From Cristatella mucedo (lineage: Eukaryota > Bryozoa > Phylactolaemata > Cristatellidae): a DNA stretch of 64,000 nucleotides. Positions 50,790 through 64,000 of the stretch are shown in pieces. A program made the position numbers and the translations under genes. The stretch is taken from assembly GCA_009760855.2 (NCBI GenBank), contig WPIO01000009.1:4063001-4127000 (forward strand), read 5' to 3'. The stretch's first letter is position 1; every line of letters begins with the position of its first letter. The notes beneath the pieces are model-generated. The model worked only from the letters and a program-made list of their open reading frames with translations. It ran no database searches and had not been told where the DNA came from.

Positions 50790-52105
50790 ATGGCTTCACT
50801 GCCCTAGCTCTGCTAAATCTGTCTGCTGTCTTCGACACCATTGATCACGAAGTTCTGCTTGAACGATTGAGAACAACGACCTGGCAGACGAAGCACTGGC
50901 GTGGTTTAAATCATACTTGTCTGATCGTGTTCAATCCGTGTCGTGTGGGGGTCAGGTCTCAGACACGAGAAGGGTCACCTGTGGAGTCCCTCAAGGGTCT
51001 GTACCCGGTCCCTTGCTGTTCTCCATTTTACACAACCTCTGGGAAAAGTGATTAAGGCACATGGAATAGGATATCACTTCTATGCTGACAATACTCAGTT
51101 GTATTTGTCATTCAAACCGTCGGATTCTGCTGCGGCAACTAAGAAACTGAATGCTTGCCTTGCCGATATTCGATCCTGGATGTCGGAAAACTTTCTGAAA
51201 TTAAATTATGATAAAACCGAACTGCTGCTCATAGGACACCCTAAGCGTGTGGCTGGATTAAAAGGCTTTGCTGTTCTAATAGGTGATGCTATAGTGCGAC
51301 CTTCACCACGTGCTCGAAATTTAGGTGTCGTGTTCGACAGCTGCCTCAATTTCAAAAGCTTCATTCAGAAGACTGCCTCTACAGCTAGCCATCACATTCG
51401 ATCCCTATCCAAGATTAGGAGTTGTCTCCCACAGTGGCTTGTAAACAATTTAACTAGCTCCTTAGTTCTGTCTCGGCTTGATTATTGTAATTCCCTTTTG
51501 GCTGGGTTGCCAAAGAAAGCAATTATGCCACTACAGCGAACTATGAATATGGCTGCAAAGCTAGTCTTCAAGTCCCAGCGGTTTGAGCACGTGTCTACTT
51601 TGCTGAAAGAGCTAGGATGGTTGCCGGTTGAGCAACGGATACAGGGCAAAGTTCTTACGCTGACCCACAAGGCCCACCATGGCTTGGCTCCTTCGTACCT
51701 AGCTGAACTGCTGCATCAGTTTCAGCCTGTTCGCGCCCTCAGGTCCTGTGTGGACAATAAATTAGCTGTCCCATTCCACCGCTTAAAGACAGTTGGCGAC
51801 AGGCTTTAGCTCTGCAGGTCCTAGACTGTGGAACTCGCTTCCACAATTCTTACGCAACGACAACTACTCTTCTACTGCCGACAATGACACATCCTTTTCA
51901 GCGGTCCTGAGCTGCTACTTCTATTCTACTCACTACCTCAACTGCTCTACTGACTCTGCTATGCTTCCCACTTTCTCTTTGTTTCGTGAGATGAAGTCTG
52001 TTGGGTACCGAATGCGTTCCGAAAGCCGCTTAGGCTGTGAGTGCGCTATACAAAACTCTCCTGCGTAACACCCACATGGTCTTTATGACTTTGTGGAGTT
52101 ACAGA
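50790..52105 (+). mobile_element. LINE-B copy 2
   Basis: The most complete LINE-B 3' half. From [20 protein letters not shown] (about 50805) through the reverse transcriptase box, ARNLGVVFDSCLNFKSF, LDYCNSLLAGLPKKAI, LGWLPVEQRIQGKVLTLTHK, to the 3' end CCGCTTAGGCTGTGAGTGCG and GGAGATACATTACA. Frameshifts near 50870-50990 and a stop at 51809. Confidence 0.88.
50943..51809 (+). pseudogene. LINE-B reverse transcriptase remnant (YADN)
   Basis: 288 codons of reverse transcriptase palm/thumb and C-terminal region. The catalytic box at 51081-51092 reads YADN, so one of the two metal-binding Asp residues is gone, and the upstream part is frameshifted. It cannot be active. Confidence 0.85.
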
Positions 52106-52129
52106 CGGAGATACATTACAAGGCTAGTT

Positions 52130-52420
52130 TAAAAACTCCAGTGGTTTGACCACGTACCGAAAGCCGCTTAGGCTGTGAGTGAGCTATGGAAAACTCATCT
52201 GCGCAACGCCCACCTAGTCTTTGCTGCTTTGTGGAGTTACAGACGGAGATATATTACATTACACGTGTCTTTGCTGATAGAGCTTGGATGGCTGCCGATC
52301 TATGATCTATGGCTATTGCTTGATCTAGGGCTACAGAGCAAAGTTCTTACGCTGACCCACAAGGCCTGCCATGGCTTGACTTCTTCATACTTAAATACTA
52401 GCTGATTTAACAGCCTGTTT
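52130..52420 (+). mobile_element. LINE-B fragment
   Basis: A second 3' terminus (CGAAAGCCGCTTAGGCTGTG to GGAGATATATTACATTACA) directly joined to an internal LINE-B piece (ELGWLP, KVLTLTHKACHGL), i.e. two rearranged pieces. Confidence 0.75.
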
Positions 52421-52575
52421 TGTATAGCGACAGAAGAGCATTTACGGCTATCACCACCGCTTGCAGTAGCAATAAAGGATCGCTCACAGCAGGATTCGAA
52501 CCCACGACCTAGGGACCGAGGTCTTGATAAGCAACCGCCTTAGCTAGTGTGCAATCACAGTTCACCACTCCTAGT
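52421..52575 (-). mobile_element. SINE2 nested in LINE-B
   Basis: Minus strand: A-box region near 52545, B box GTGGGTTCGAATCC near 52500, CTACTGCAAGCGGTGGTGAT body. LINE-B reading stops at about 52410 and resumes at 52578 (CTAGTTGAACTGCTGCATCA), so the SINE2 landed in it. Confidence 0.75.
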
Positions 52576-53000
52576 TGAACTGCTGCATCACTTACAGCCT
52601 CATCGCGCCCTCAGATCCTATATGGACAATAAATTAGCTGTTCATTCTTAAGCTTAATGCCCTTTAGTGACAGAAGCTTTTGCTCTGCCGGTCCTAGACT
52701 GTAGAATTCACTCCACAATTCTTACGAAACGACAGCTACTCTCCTGCTGCCGACTATGGCACATCCTTTCCAGCCGTCCTAGACTGCTACTTTCATACTA
52801 ATCACTACCTCAGCTGGTCTCCTGACTCAACTTAATTTTCACTTTCTCTTTGTTTCGTGAGATGAAGTCTGTTGGCTACCGAATGCGTACCGAAAACCGC
52901 TTAGGCTGTGAGTGGCCAATACAAAACACCTACATAACACTCGCCTAGTCTTTGTGGCTTTGTGTAGTTACAGGCAGAGGTACATAGCATTACGTTACAT
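52576..53000 (+). mobile_element. LINE-B 3' end, continued
   Basis: Resumes the LINE-B C-terminal region after the SINE2 and runs to GGCAGAGGTACATAGCATTA, the LINE-B terminus. Confidence 0.8.
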
Positions 53001-53004
53001 TGCC

Positions 53005-53075
53005 AACTGCAAGTGGCGGTGATGGCTATTACAGTTATTCTACGGTTATAAAAATGAGGCTGTTGAAAGTGAGCT
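53005..53075 (+). mobile_element. SINE2 3' fragment
   Basis: CAACTGCAAGTGGCGGTGAT, GGCTATTACAGTTATTCTAC and AAAATGAGGCTGTTGAAAG, the SINE2 tail without its head. Confidence 0.6.
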
Positions 53076-53349
53076 CATTACGTACGTATTCCTCTTCTCG
53101 GCCTGGCCAAGACCCTGAAGAAATCGTTTAACTTCGACGACCGCTGCTTATCTGGTTATGTAAGCAGCGAGACTAAAGCCGAAGCGAGACGAAATCGGGC
53201 AGAAGTCAGTAGCCAAAGCAAGAGACTGTTCCTGGTTATTCCAGACATAAGCTCTCAACGCGGCATTACCGGCGACTGTCCCGTACCGAGGATTTGGTAG
53301 CTATGGCCTGCTTGGTAGTTAATTAAGATCGGCTCGCGACTGACTGACA

Positions 53350-53515
53350 TGGCGGCCTTTGGTCTTAGCCTAGGCGTAAGGTGCTCCAACTATGAGACCC
53401 AGTTCGTGCGTTAGAGTCCTTCAGCAGACAACGTTCTTTACTCGCGCCTGCAACCGGTATGATAGCCGCTAATGCACTTTTGCTGCTACACAAATGAGCT
53501 AACCTACCTCACCCA
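53350..53515 (+). mobile_element. SINE2 element
   Basis: Head GGTCTTAGCCTAGGCGTAAG, B-box-like GTGCGTTAGAGTCC, body, and tail TGCTGCTACACAAATGAGC. Confidence 0.78.
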
Positions 53516-54664
53516 GCTCAAGCCAGCTTAAATAAGGCAAAGTTACATGCACCTAAGTTCATATCCCCGAAGATCACAGCAGCATACAGTTTTTCAGTTC
53601 CTGGGTCGGAATCTTAAACGTATAGGGCCGGCAGACGTTCTGGAAATCCATTGCGAGGCTGAACGTCCAAGGATGGTTATGAAGGACCAATAGCCCGGTT
53701 TAAAAGTAGTAAAGAGTCCTAGACGCACAAATGGAGAGTTGGGATGGCAGGAGATTGGGTAGAAAACTCCGCACAGCGTCAACCCAGCCTTTCTCAGAGA
53801 AGAAAAACCCACCGCCACGCGCTGGCTTTTCCTCAGAGGAACGTTCGACTATTAAGTAGCGCTGTTACACCTCGGTCACCTGCGTGTGACGTAGCACACG
53901 AGTAGCGACATGGCGGGCAGCGCATGAAAGTCGCAGCTCGTCAGCGATCGTCAGAACAAAAGCAGTTGGCTTGGTCAAAGGAAAAAAGGTCACTTAAAAA
54001 TCCGCGATAAACAAAAAAGGAATCGGAAAACAGGCCCAACGTTAGGATGTCGCACTCTCTGGAGTGATGCGACACTCTCTGGAAGAACGGCTCAAACTAC
54101 GGTACACGGATTTTCTGCACCGCATTCGGCAACTAGCGGTCATATTATCATAACAGTGCTTATCGAATCTCATGTGTCGTCTTTAAGGTAATTTGAAGTA
54201 AATGGTCAGCTGTTTCAACAGCCTCATTCATGCAGCGTCAAATTAGTCTTAGTGGCTGTCACTTCCGGTTGTTGAGGGCAATTAAAGGATTGCCTGCTAC
54301 TGTGGGGCTTCCACCTGCGACTTGGGTTGTGTAGTGCGAGGCACTTTTTGGGAATACATTCGCCAGAAGTGCTTAAAATACCGATAGTTTTTGAAAGTGT
54401 GCTTGATTATTTTCCAAAAAAGTGTCGGCAGGCTGCAATGAATCGAGCCGCAGGCTTTCAGTCGAAGCGACATGATGTGTTTCCGGGATCTTCGGGGACG
54501 AGGCTACAAGCTACGAATCTAGGCGAGCACGAGGCTATCTCAGTAAGTTAGCGGTACTGTCGTGAGATACTTTAATCTAGCAAACTTGCTGCAACGAGAG
54601 CATTGTTTCTCTACTTATATTCGGAAAGTAGCTCACCTGCGAGATTAGCAACCGATTTTGCAAT
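53516..54664. other. Intergenic, possible isolated exon
   Basis: No repeat recognised. A frame with an ATG at about 54438 ends at a strong donor-like GTAAGT (54543), discussed as a finding. Otherwise nothing supported. Confidence 0.35.
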
Positions 54665-54808
54665 ATAAAATTAAAAATATTTTATTTGTATAGTGTCATA
54701 GGAGAGCTTTATCTCTACCCAGGCGCTTCGCATAGGCTGCAGAGCTCGAGCTATTGACCTCGGTCGTCAAAGGCGAGCACCTTGACCCTTGGGCCGAACC
54801 ACGGCGAT
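54665..54808 (-). mobile_element. SINE1 element, minus strand
   Basis: Minus strand: TGGTTCGGCCCAAGGGTCAA head, a worn B-box region near 54755, tail AAGCGCCTGGGTAGAGATAA and TATGACACTATACAAATAAA. Confidence 0.78.
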
Positions 54809-55189
54809 AGCAGGCAACTCTATTTCTAAGCACCTCATGCTAATGCAAGCAAACAGCTGCCATTACCGAAACACAAGGTTTAACTCCTAAAAAATTAATG
54901 TAGCTGGAGCAATTTCGGTAGCTGGAGGCGAATTTCTAACAAGCAGCCGCCACTTAGTGCAGCTAAAAACGGGCGCCTTGCGTGGCAAAAGTGGCGAGAT
55001 TAGAAGGTAATTCTCTCATTGAGTTAGATGTAGACCTGCAGCTCATGAAATCTCGGAAAAGCTACGTTCGTGGATAACCGTGTAGTTTAAGAACCCGCGA
55101 TTTGTCTAGTTTCCACCACACTTGATCAAAGGAAAGAAAGACCATAAGGAATAATGGATGAAAGTCAGTTTTATTCTGTGTAGAGACCA
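54809..55189. other. Spacer, nothing recognised
   Basis: No coding potential or named repeat seen. Confidence 0.4.
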
Positions 55190-55475
55190 GCAGATTTCTT
55201 ACGCAACGGCAACTACTCTCCTACTGCCGACTATGGCTCATCCTTTTCAGCGGTCCAGAGCTGCTACTTCCATGCTACTCACTACCTCAACTGCTCTCCT
55301 GACTCTGCTATGCTTCCCACTTTCTCTTTGTTGCTTGAGGCGAAGTCTGTTGGCTACCTAATGCGTACCGAAAGCCGCTTAGGCTGTGAGTGCGCTATAC
55401 AAAACTCTCCTGCGTAACACCCACATGGTCTTTATGACTTTGTGGAGTTACAGACGGAGATACATTAAATTAGAT
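55190..55475 (+). mobile_element. LINE-B 3' end
   Basis: Starts at TTTCTTACGCAACGGCAACT and ends GGAGATACATTAAATTA; very close to the copy at 51840-52105, so among the younger LINE-B pieces. Confidence 0.85.
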
Positions 55476-57464
<1,989 letters not shown>

Positions 57465-57689
57465 CATTTTGGAAGAAGCGTACACTGAGATTACGAGTCG
57501 ATGTTATGGGAGTAATTCTCAAAAAATCAATCTTTAGGGTGAGGTCTTCCAGCTTGAGGGTGATGCTAAGCTTTCGCATTAACTATTATGTTTTCTTCGT
57601 TAAAACTTAAAAAACTAGTAGCGAATGTCGTAGAAGCAGGTCGGAAGGTATTACTTTGTCGTACTTCATGCTGTTAAATAGTAAGCAAC

Positions 57690-57785
57690 GATAATGCTAA
57701 CGATACATTGTACTTGTATAGCGCCATCAGTGAACTAAATCTCTGTATAGGCACTTAGGAAGCTTGAATATATGGTTAGTGGTAA
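57690..57785 (-). mobile_element. LINE-A 3' terminus, worn
   Basis: Plus strand TTGTATAGCGCCATCAGTGA, AATCTCTGTATAGGCACTTA: the hairpin read backwards, then a trace of the 3' UTR (TATGGTTAGTGGTAATG). Confidence 0.65.
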
Positions 57786-57787
57786 TG

Positions 57788-57885
57788 TGAGACAGACAGA
57801 CAGACAAATGGACAGCCGGACAGACAGACGGACGGACTGATGGACGGACGGACGGACGGACTGACAGACAGACAGACCGAGAGGT
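57788..57885. repeat. (GACA/GACG)n tetranucleotide repeat
   Basis: GACA units pass into GACG units and back to GACA, with a few point changes. It follows the LINE-A 3' UTR trace directly. Confidence 0.95.
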
Positions 57886-58039
57886 AAGTGATTCGCAGCC
57901 TATGCGTTGGACGTCTGACATGGATTGACAAGCATCCTGCTTTCACGACTTGCATTTTCGGAAAGGTCGAGTGACTGATATCAAGCTCCTTAAGCTAGGC
58001 GAAAAGCTAGCTGAACGAAGAGGGAAGTAAAGGAATAAT

Positions 58040-58735
58040 TTGGCATTGGCATTCTGTAACTCTCACTGCTTGCTGGCCAACCGGCATGCGAAATCAGGCG
58101 CTTACAGCTGGTGCAAAACTCTGCAGCTAGGCTTGCCTGTCGTGAGCGTCACAGTTGCCACATCACACCACTCCTCGCTGACTTGCACTGGCTCCCATTC
58201 AAGCAACGGATCGACTTCAAGGTTTTGTCGCTCACTTTTAGGTCACTTCATTCTTTGGCTTCAGCCTATCTTTCAGATCTACTCCCTCACCAGGCCAAGC
58301 ATCGTACCACCCTCTTTTCGGAATCCAACAATTTACCAATATCTCGTACAAACCTCAAATCTTTTGGAGACCGTGCATTTAGTTCGTATGCTCCCAAAGC
58401 CTGGAACTCAGTCCCGACTTGCGTCACAACACCCCCTGACTTGACCACATTTAAAAAGAACTTAAAAACACACATATTTAGAACAGCATTTAGTGGGTCC
58501 CTGTGATTCGTCCTTCATATGCTTATGCGTGCTGACGCTGTGCATGCTGCCACTAACCACACGTGGATGCTGACCCCGTGCATGTCACCCCTAACCATGT
58601 TATTCATGTTGTTTATCAAGCATGATATTACTTACCATTCAATCGCGTTTTCATTTGCAGTAAATGTAAAACGCCTAGAAAGAGATCGAGTTCCTTGAGG
58701 TCGCTTTATCAAGTGCATCATTACTATTATTATTA
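58040..58735 (+). mobile_element. LINE-A 3' half
   Basis: Among the clearest LINE-A copies on the plus strand: VQNSAARLACRERHSCHITP-like reading from 58111, [38 protein letters not shown], terminal SGSL and stop at 58506. Then the 3' UTR, hairpin (AAACGCCTAGAAAGAGATCG ... GGTCGCTTTATC) and ATT tail. Confidence 0.88.
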
Positions 58736-58924
58736 TCGGCGCCCTTGCATCCAAAGACGACTGGAGGAAAGCATGAGATCCGTCAGCAAGAAAGAGGGTT
58801 TCGTTGTTACCTAAGAATGGCGGATGTGGCATCTACGGACGCGCGGAGTAAAAGCTTCTTCACCAACGATTGCTTACTGAATAAAGAAGATTTTATGCAA
58901 AGGCTAAAAAACGAAGTGGAAAAT

Positions 58925-59030
58925 CGGCTCCGCTAGCGTATCTCCTGTTGAATCAGCACAAAATCTAGCTTACTGTTCCAAAATGACCTTTCATTAGACG
59001 ACCACATCAGGTCCACAGTCAAGTTTTCCT
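58925..59030 (+). mobile_element. LINE-A internal fragment
   Basis: AAAATCGGCTCCGCTAGCGT to TCCACAGTCAAGTTTTCCTA matches the LINE-A segment encoding KIGSASISPV...STVKS at 8262-8370. Confidence 0.75.
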
Positions 59031-59440
59031 ATAATAATAATAATAATAATTATAAAAACTACGCTTGGCCTGGTGGGGGAGTAGATCTGAAAGATAGGCT
59101 GAGCCAAAGAATGAAGTGACCTAAAAGTGAGCAACAAAACCTTGAAGTCGATCCGCTGCTTCGCTGGTAGCCAGTGCAGGTCTGCGAGAAGTGGTGTGAT
59201 GTGGTAACTTCGACGCTCATGACAGACAAGCCTAGCTCCAGAGTTTTGCACCAGCTGCAATCACCTGATTGCACATGCCGGTAGGCCAGCAAGCAGTGAG
59301 TTACAGAAGTCAAGACAGGATGTCACAAATGCATGGACCAACTTAGACGTGGTATCCTTATCTAAGCAAGCCCAAATTTTAGCAATGTTATGTAGCTGAA
59401 AGTAGGCAGACTTGACTGTGGCCTACGTTCGGCTACGTAA
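59031..59440 (-). mobile_element. LINE-A fragment, inverted
   Basis: ATA repeats (59031-59050) followed by minus-strand LINE-A C-terminal coding sequence (LGLSVM-type frame; LLADLHWLPAKQRIDFKVLL) back to the HNIAKI-like region near 59385. The 3' UTR and hairpin are missing. Confidence 0.8.
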
Positions 59441-59985
59441 CATTGCTTAAATTCGGGTGTCAAGCAGTCAAGCAAAGCATCGACTTCAAGGTTTTGTCAC
59501 TCACTTTTAGGTCCTTCATTCTTTGGCACCAGCCTACTTATGAGATCTGCTTCCCCACCAGGCTAAGCAGCGCACTTTTCGGAATCTAATCGCTTAGCTA
59601 CACCTCTTACGTACTTTAAATACTTTTAAAACCGTGCCTTTGGTTCCTATGCTCCCAAAACCTGGAACTCACTTCCATCTGGATTCACGACACCCTCCAC
59701 TTGACCGCATTTAAAAAGAAATTAAAAACGCACCTATCTACCATAGCATTTAGTGGGTCCAGTGAGTAGTTTTTTATGTGCTTATGCGTGCTGACACTGT
59801 GCATTCTGCCACTATCCATATTTGCATGCTGACTCTGCTTATGTCACCTTTAAACATGTTATAATTGTTGTCATAGAGCGTGCTACCGCTAACTATTTGA
59901 CGACGATTCCTTTGCAGCATGTGTAAAGTGCCGAGAAAGAGATTAAGTTCTCTGAGGGTGCTATGCAAATATAATATCATAATTA
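59441..59985 (+). mobile_element. LINE-A 3' fragment
   Basis: Plus-strand LINE-A from GTCAAGCAAAGCATCGACTT through CCCAAAACCTGGAACTCACT to the hairpin (AAAGTGCCGAGAAAGAGATT ... GGGTGCTATGC). It forms an inverted pair with the preceding fragment. Confidence 0.82.
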
Positions 59986-61284
59986 TTATATCTAAACAAG
60001 TCTATATAGGCATGCATTATGCTGTAAGCTTGCTCTGAGACTATACGAGGCACACTTATAGGTGAGTTAAGGCTGAACTATTTTAGCGGAAGTGAATCTC
60101 AATCTTGCCCGGACTGGCCAATCGTATTGGAAGCCGAAATCGGCCGCTGGATTTTAGCGGCCGGTCTATCCTTCCGAGTCGGCGGCGAGCCGAGGGGAGC
60201 GGCGGCTTAGTCTGCACCATTCCCTATCCCCACGATCGGAAAATTCTCGGGCGTACCAAATAGAAGCTACCGGGTTGAAGCCATGCATTTTTCGGGCATG
60301 CCTTTTCAGCCCCGATTTCTGGCTTCCCGGGCAATGTCAAGACTCAAATCCGCTAGGAAAAAAACAAATTACACACTTCTGCATCTGTATGTCCTGGGTA
60401 AGCCCTTGAATGGTACAACTTGGGTCATAACGTAACTAGATAGCAAGGCTTGCTATTCTTCTCAGTCAGCAGCTCTCACTAGTCTGATTAAGTATTTCCC
60501 CTATCAATTCCTCTTCCGCCAAATGGCTTCTTCTGTCTCGCGATAAGCATAGTTGGGATTCTTAAGGAAAACATGAATGAAAAATAGATTGAGATGTTTG
60601 GGCTGTTTAAGATATGAGCAGAGGCTGCGTCGACGCAAATGGCGGCATAATGCCAGCATGCAACGCCATGTCAAAAACTTTGACGTTCCGTCGCAATGCC
60701 AAATACATGTAATGCGGCTCTGTTGAACTTGAGGGCGCTTCTAGCTTTGGCAACGTTTCGGTGCTATGTCGGTAAGCGCCTAAAGCCCGAGGATGTAGCG
60801 CCGACTGAGACTGCCCACTGTACACTGTACACCCGCTCGATATGCTGCATACCTTCCGAATTCGAGCGCCCCAACAGAGTGCAGCGAAAACCCACGCTCT
60901 CTTACAGGCGAAATGATTCTGCACTGATTCATAAACTCATAAACTGTACGCACAGGTACAAGTACAGGTTTATGCTCACAGGTTTACAAGCGGTCTATCT
61001 TTGCTCGCTCCCGAACCTTCCCCTGCACCCTATCCTTCCACTCGGAGCTGCGGCACCTCCAACTTTGCATTTTTGTTTTGAGGAACTCGGCCGGCTTATA
61101 TAACTAGCGATACTTTGATGTCTCAGGATGGCTTGACACTCATTAGTTTATGCATTTGCAATGCCCAGTGTAAACTTCCGTAACGCTACTTTACGGCGGT
61201 CTTCATGACCTGCCTAGCGAGATACGCGGTACAGAATTCGACAACGGCCAATTAGGCTTGTTTGTCGTCAACGTCGCTACTGTC
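59986..61284. other. Spacer, no gene recognised
   Basis: Frames at 60607-61103 overlap on both strands and show no domain. No named repeat seen. Confidence 0.4.
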
Positions 61285-61605
61285 ACGACTTGCGTTACGA
61301 CATCTCCTGACTTGACCACGTTTAAAAAGAAACTAAGAACGCCGCATCTATTTATCACAGCGTTTGGTGGGTCCCGTGATTCGTCCTTTATGTGCTTATG
61401 CGTGCTGACACCGTGCATGCTGCCCCTAGCCATACTTGCATGCTGACCCTGTGCATGTCGCCTCTAACTCTGTTATTCTTGTTGTTTATTGAGCATGCTA
61501 CCATTAAACATTTGATCGTTTCCCTTTGCAGCAAATGTAAAGCGCCTAGAAAGAGATTGAGTTCTCTGAGGGCGATTTATCAAATGTGTTATTATTATTA
61601 GTGCC
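61285..61605 (+). mobile_element. LINE-A 3' end
   Basis: CGTTACGACATCTCCTGACT onward, the 3' UTR, hairpin (AAAGCGCCTAGAAAGAGATT ... GGGCGATTTATC) and ATT tail. Confidence 0.85.
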
Positions 61606-61644
61606 ATATTAGACCACTTGCGTTTAACGCGAACTGCCTCCTCA

Positions 61645-61692
61645 TCAACCTCGTACATTGACCTCGTGCATCGACCTCGTGCATCGACCTCG
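61645..61692. repeat. Short minisatellite, 13-bp unit
   Basis: GACCTCGTGCATC-type unit repeated about 3.5 times, one early unit diverged. Confidence 0.85.
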
Positions 61693-62079
61693 TGTCACGC
61701 GCTTCTAGTTTCCCCTTATCTTTTGACGGATTACAAATCTGAATTACTTACCACTTGGGGCTTCCCTCGAACCACGCCCTCCTCAGGCACTGGTTTCATA
61801 ATACTCTACATACGGTCTAGTGCGGTCGCCGGCATTCTACGCTCTCTCATCAGTTGGCATGGCAGCGAGAGCTGGCCACCGTGGCCGCGTCATCGAGCAG
61901 CCGTCCAGGCTATCGTCGGCCGCGGCTAGGGCGGCTACTAGCTAGGCCGAGCCCGGTTCCGCAGGCCACGCATGTTCAAGTGAAAGGCGTTGGTGAAAAG
62001 GTCGTTGGCTCGTTGAGTCACACCCCATATGGCGCCTCTTGACTTGAGAAGGCGGTTCTCATCGAACGTTGAACAAGTG

Positions 62080-63075
<996 letters not shown>

Positions 63076-63145
63076 TGCAGCGAGTTGTAAAGCGCGTGGA
63101 TAGAGATTAAGTTCACTTAGGGCGCCATACAAGCGACCTATTATA
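63076..63145 (+). mobile_element. SINE1/LINE-A type 3' tail
   Basis: GCAGCGAGTTGTAAAGCGCG, GATAGAGATTAAGTTCACTT, GGGCGCCATACAAGCG: the hairpin tail without a head or ATT repeats. Confidence 0.65.
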
Positions 63146-64000
63146 ATTGGAGAGAAACTAATTCCTGTTATGACGCTACATAATGCCATTTCATTCTCAG
63201 TTGACTATTTACTCTTTTCAGTAACAAGTTCAAAATAAGCTGAAATATTCCAGGTGTAATTGAGCACTCTTCTTCTTGTAAAGTTGTTTAATCTAATTTT
63301 CATTTGCACATATGTTTTTGTCCAGGCTCTCCCTCACAAACAGAGCGCATTGAAGAGGCACACACACTAATCGCCAAGTCTTTGATAGGTGTATACAGCC
63401 CTGACCTTTACTTTCGGTAGAAAAGTCATCTCTGCCCTCCTCTACCAAAGCGCTAGCGGCTCTTCCTCAGCGCCACGTGCCTCTGGAAGCACTGCAACAG
63501 AAGGAAACACTGCAACAGCAGACGAAAAGGACAATACATTTCCAGCGGACCGGCATACAACGCACGAGCATGTTGACACGCCCTGCCTCTGCCAAGTCTC
63601 CATTCAGTAGAATAAATCAGTTCTTCCCATTCAACTCCATCCAACGACAGCTCCTCCGATCCGCCAGATGCTGGAAATAATGTACAAGAGAAACGGAATA
63701 GAAATAGATGTACGATAATAGACGAGCTTTCACTCTGACCCTGACCTCTGACCCTATCCATCGTCTCACCGGGATAAGCCAGCTTTACTCTCCAGCTCGC
63801 TGCCGCTCGCTGCCCGATAGAAGACAATATCTTGAAGAGCTTTTCAAGATAAAATCACCATTCGTAGTTTCTACTCGATTCCAGATTATTAATACTTAAT
63901 GTAACCCAGTTTCAAGATATAACCCTTAATTGTAGTGTCCCCTGAAGCTCTGCGAGCATTGAACTTTAACCCTCTGAAGCTGTTCTCGCATAATATAAGT
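63146..64000. other. Window end, no gene recognised
   Basis: Short frames at 63389-63899 overlap in several phases and lack domains. A CTCTGACC phrase is repeated around 63733-63755. Confidence 0.4.

Noticed and set aside
57788-57885. CRISPR-like array
   Set aside because: Pure tetranucleotide microsatellite with no spacers; no CRISPR or Cas sequence exists in the window, which is animal nuclear DNA.
63389-63899. Possible gene at the window end
   Set aside because: Several overlapping short frames on both strands, no domain, no convincing splice sites.

Overview
This is nuclear DNA from an animal, most likely a non-vertebrate metazoan. The evidence is genes split by GT-AG introns, animal-specific protein families (TM2D3, MAP10, myotrophin, a eukaryote-type porphobilinogen deaminase), and dense non-LTR retrotransposon, tRNA-SINE and Tc1/pogo debris. 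Coding exons are GC-rich and full of Ala, Ser, Gly and Gln runs; the spaces between them are AT-rich. I cannot name the species or phylum from the sequence alone.

Layout. (1) 0.03-1.3 kb, minus strand: an intronless TM2D3 gene (gamma-secretase/Notch-linked TM2 membrane protein) with its poly(A) signal near the window edge. (2) 5.0-19.0 kb, plus strand: an eight-exon gene for a 1118-residue MAP10-like microtubule-associated protein. All splice phases agree, and the order of conserved blocks matches vertebrate MAP10. (3) 20.1-22.2 kb, minus strand: the best-preserved copy of an L2/CR1-like LINE (here LINE-A), followed by a possible pogo-like remnant. (4) 24.2-35.1 kb, minus strand: a five-exon HMBS gene (porphobilinogen deaminase, heme synthesis). 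All joins are in phase and the catalytic Asp and the cofactor Cys are present. There is an unusual insertion in domain 3 and a C-terminal tail. (5) 35.4-35.8 kb, plus strand: intronless myotrophin, divergent from HMBS across about 290 bp that holds a CCAAT box. (6) 36-46 kb: a repeat-rich spacer with two MITE-like elements, a Tc1 transposase remnant and many LINE-A fragments. (7) 46.5-47.7 kb, plus strand: a two-exon gene for a small single-pass membrane protein with a lysine-rich tail, with a possible alternative first exon inside its intron. (8) 48-64 kb: almost entirely repeats, including a second L2-like LINE (LINE-B), two tRNA-SINE families, long GA and TA microsatellites, and no gene I can support.

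The genes do not form a pathway together. The only regulatory pairing visible is the HMBS/myotrophin head-to-head arrangement. The most interesting structure is in the repeats. LINE-A ends in a conserved two-part hairpin followed by ATT repeats. One SINE family (SINE1) carries a version of the same hairpin behind a tRNA-like head, the signature of a SINE that borrows a LINE's machinery. A second SINE family (SINE2) has a different body but a similar last few bases. SINE insertions nested inside LINE copies give a relative order of activity.
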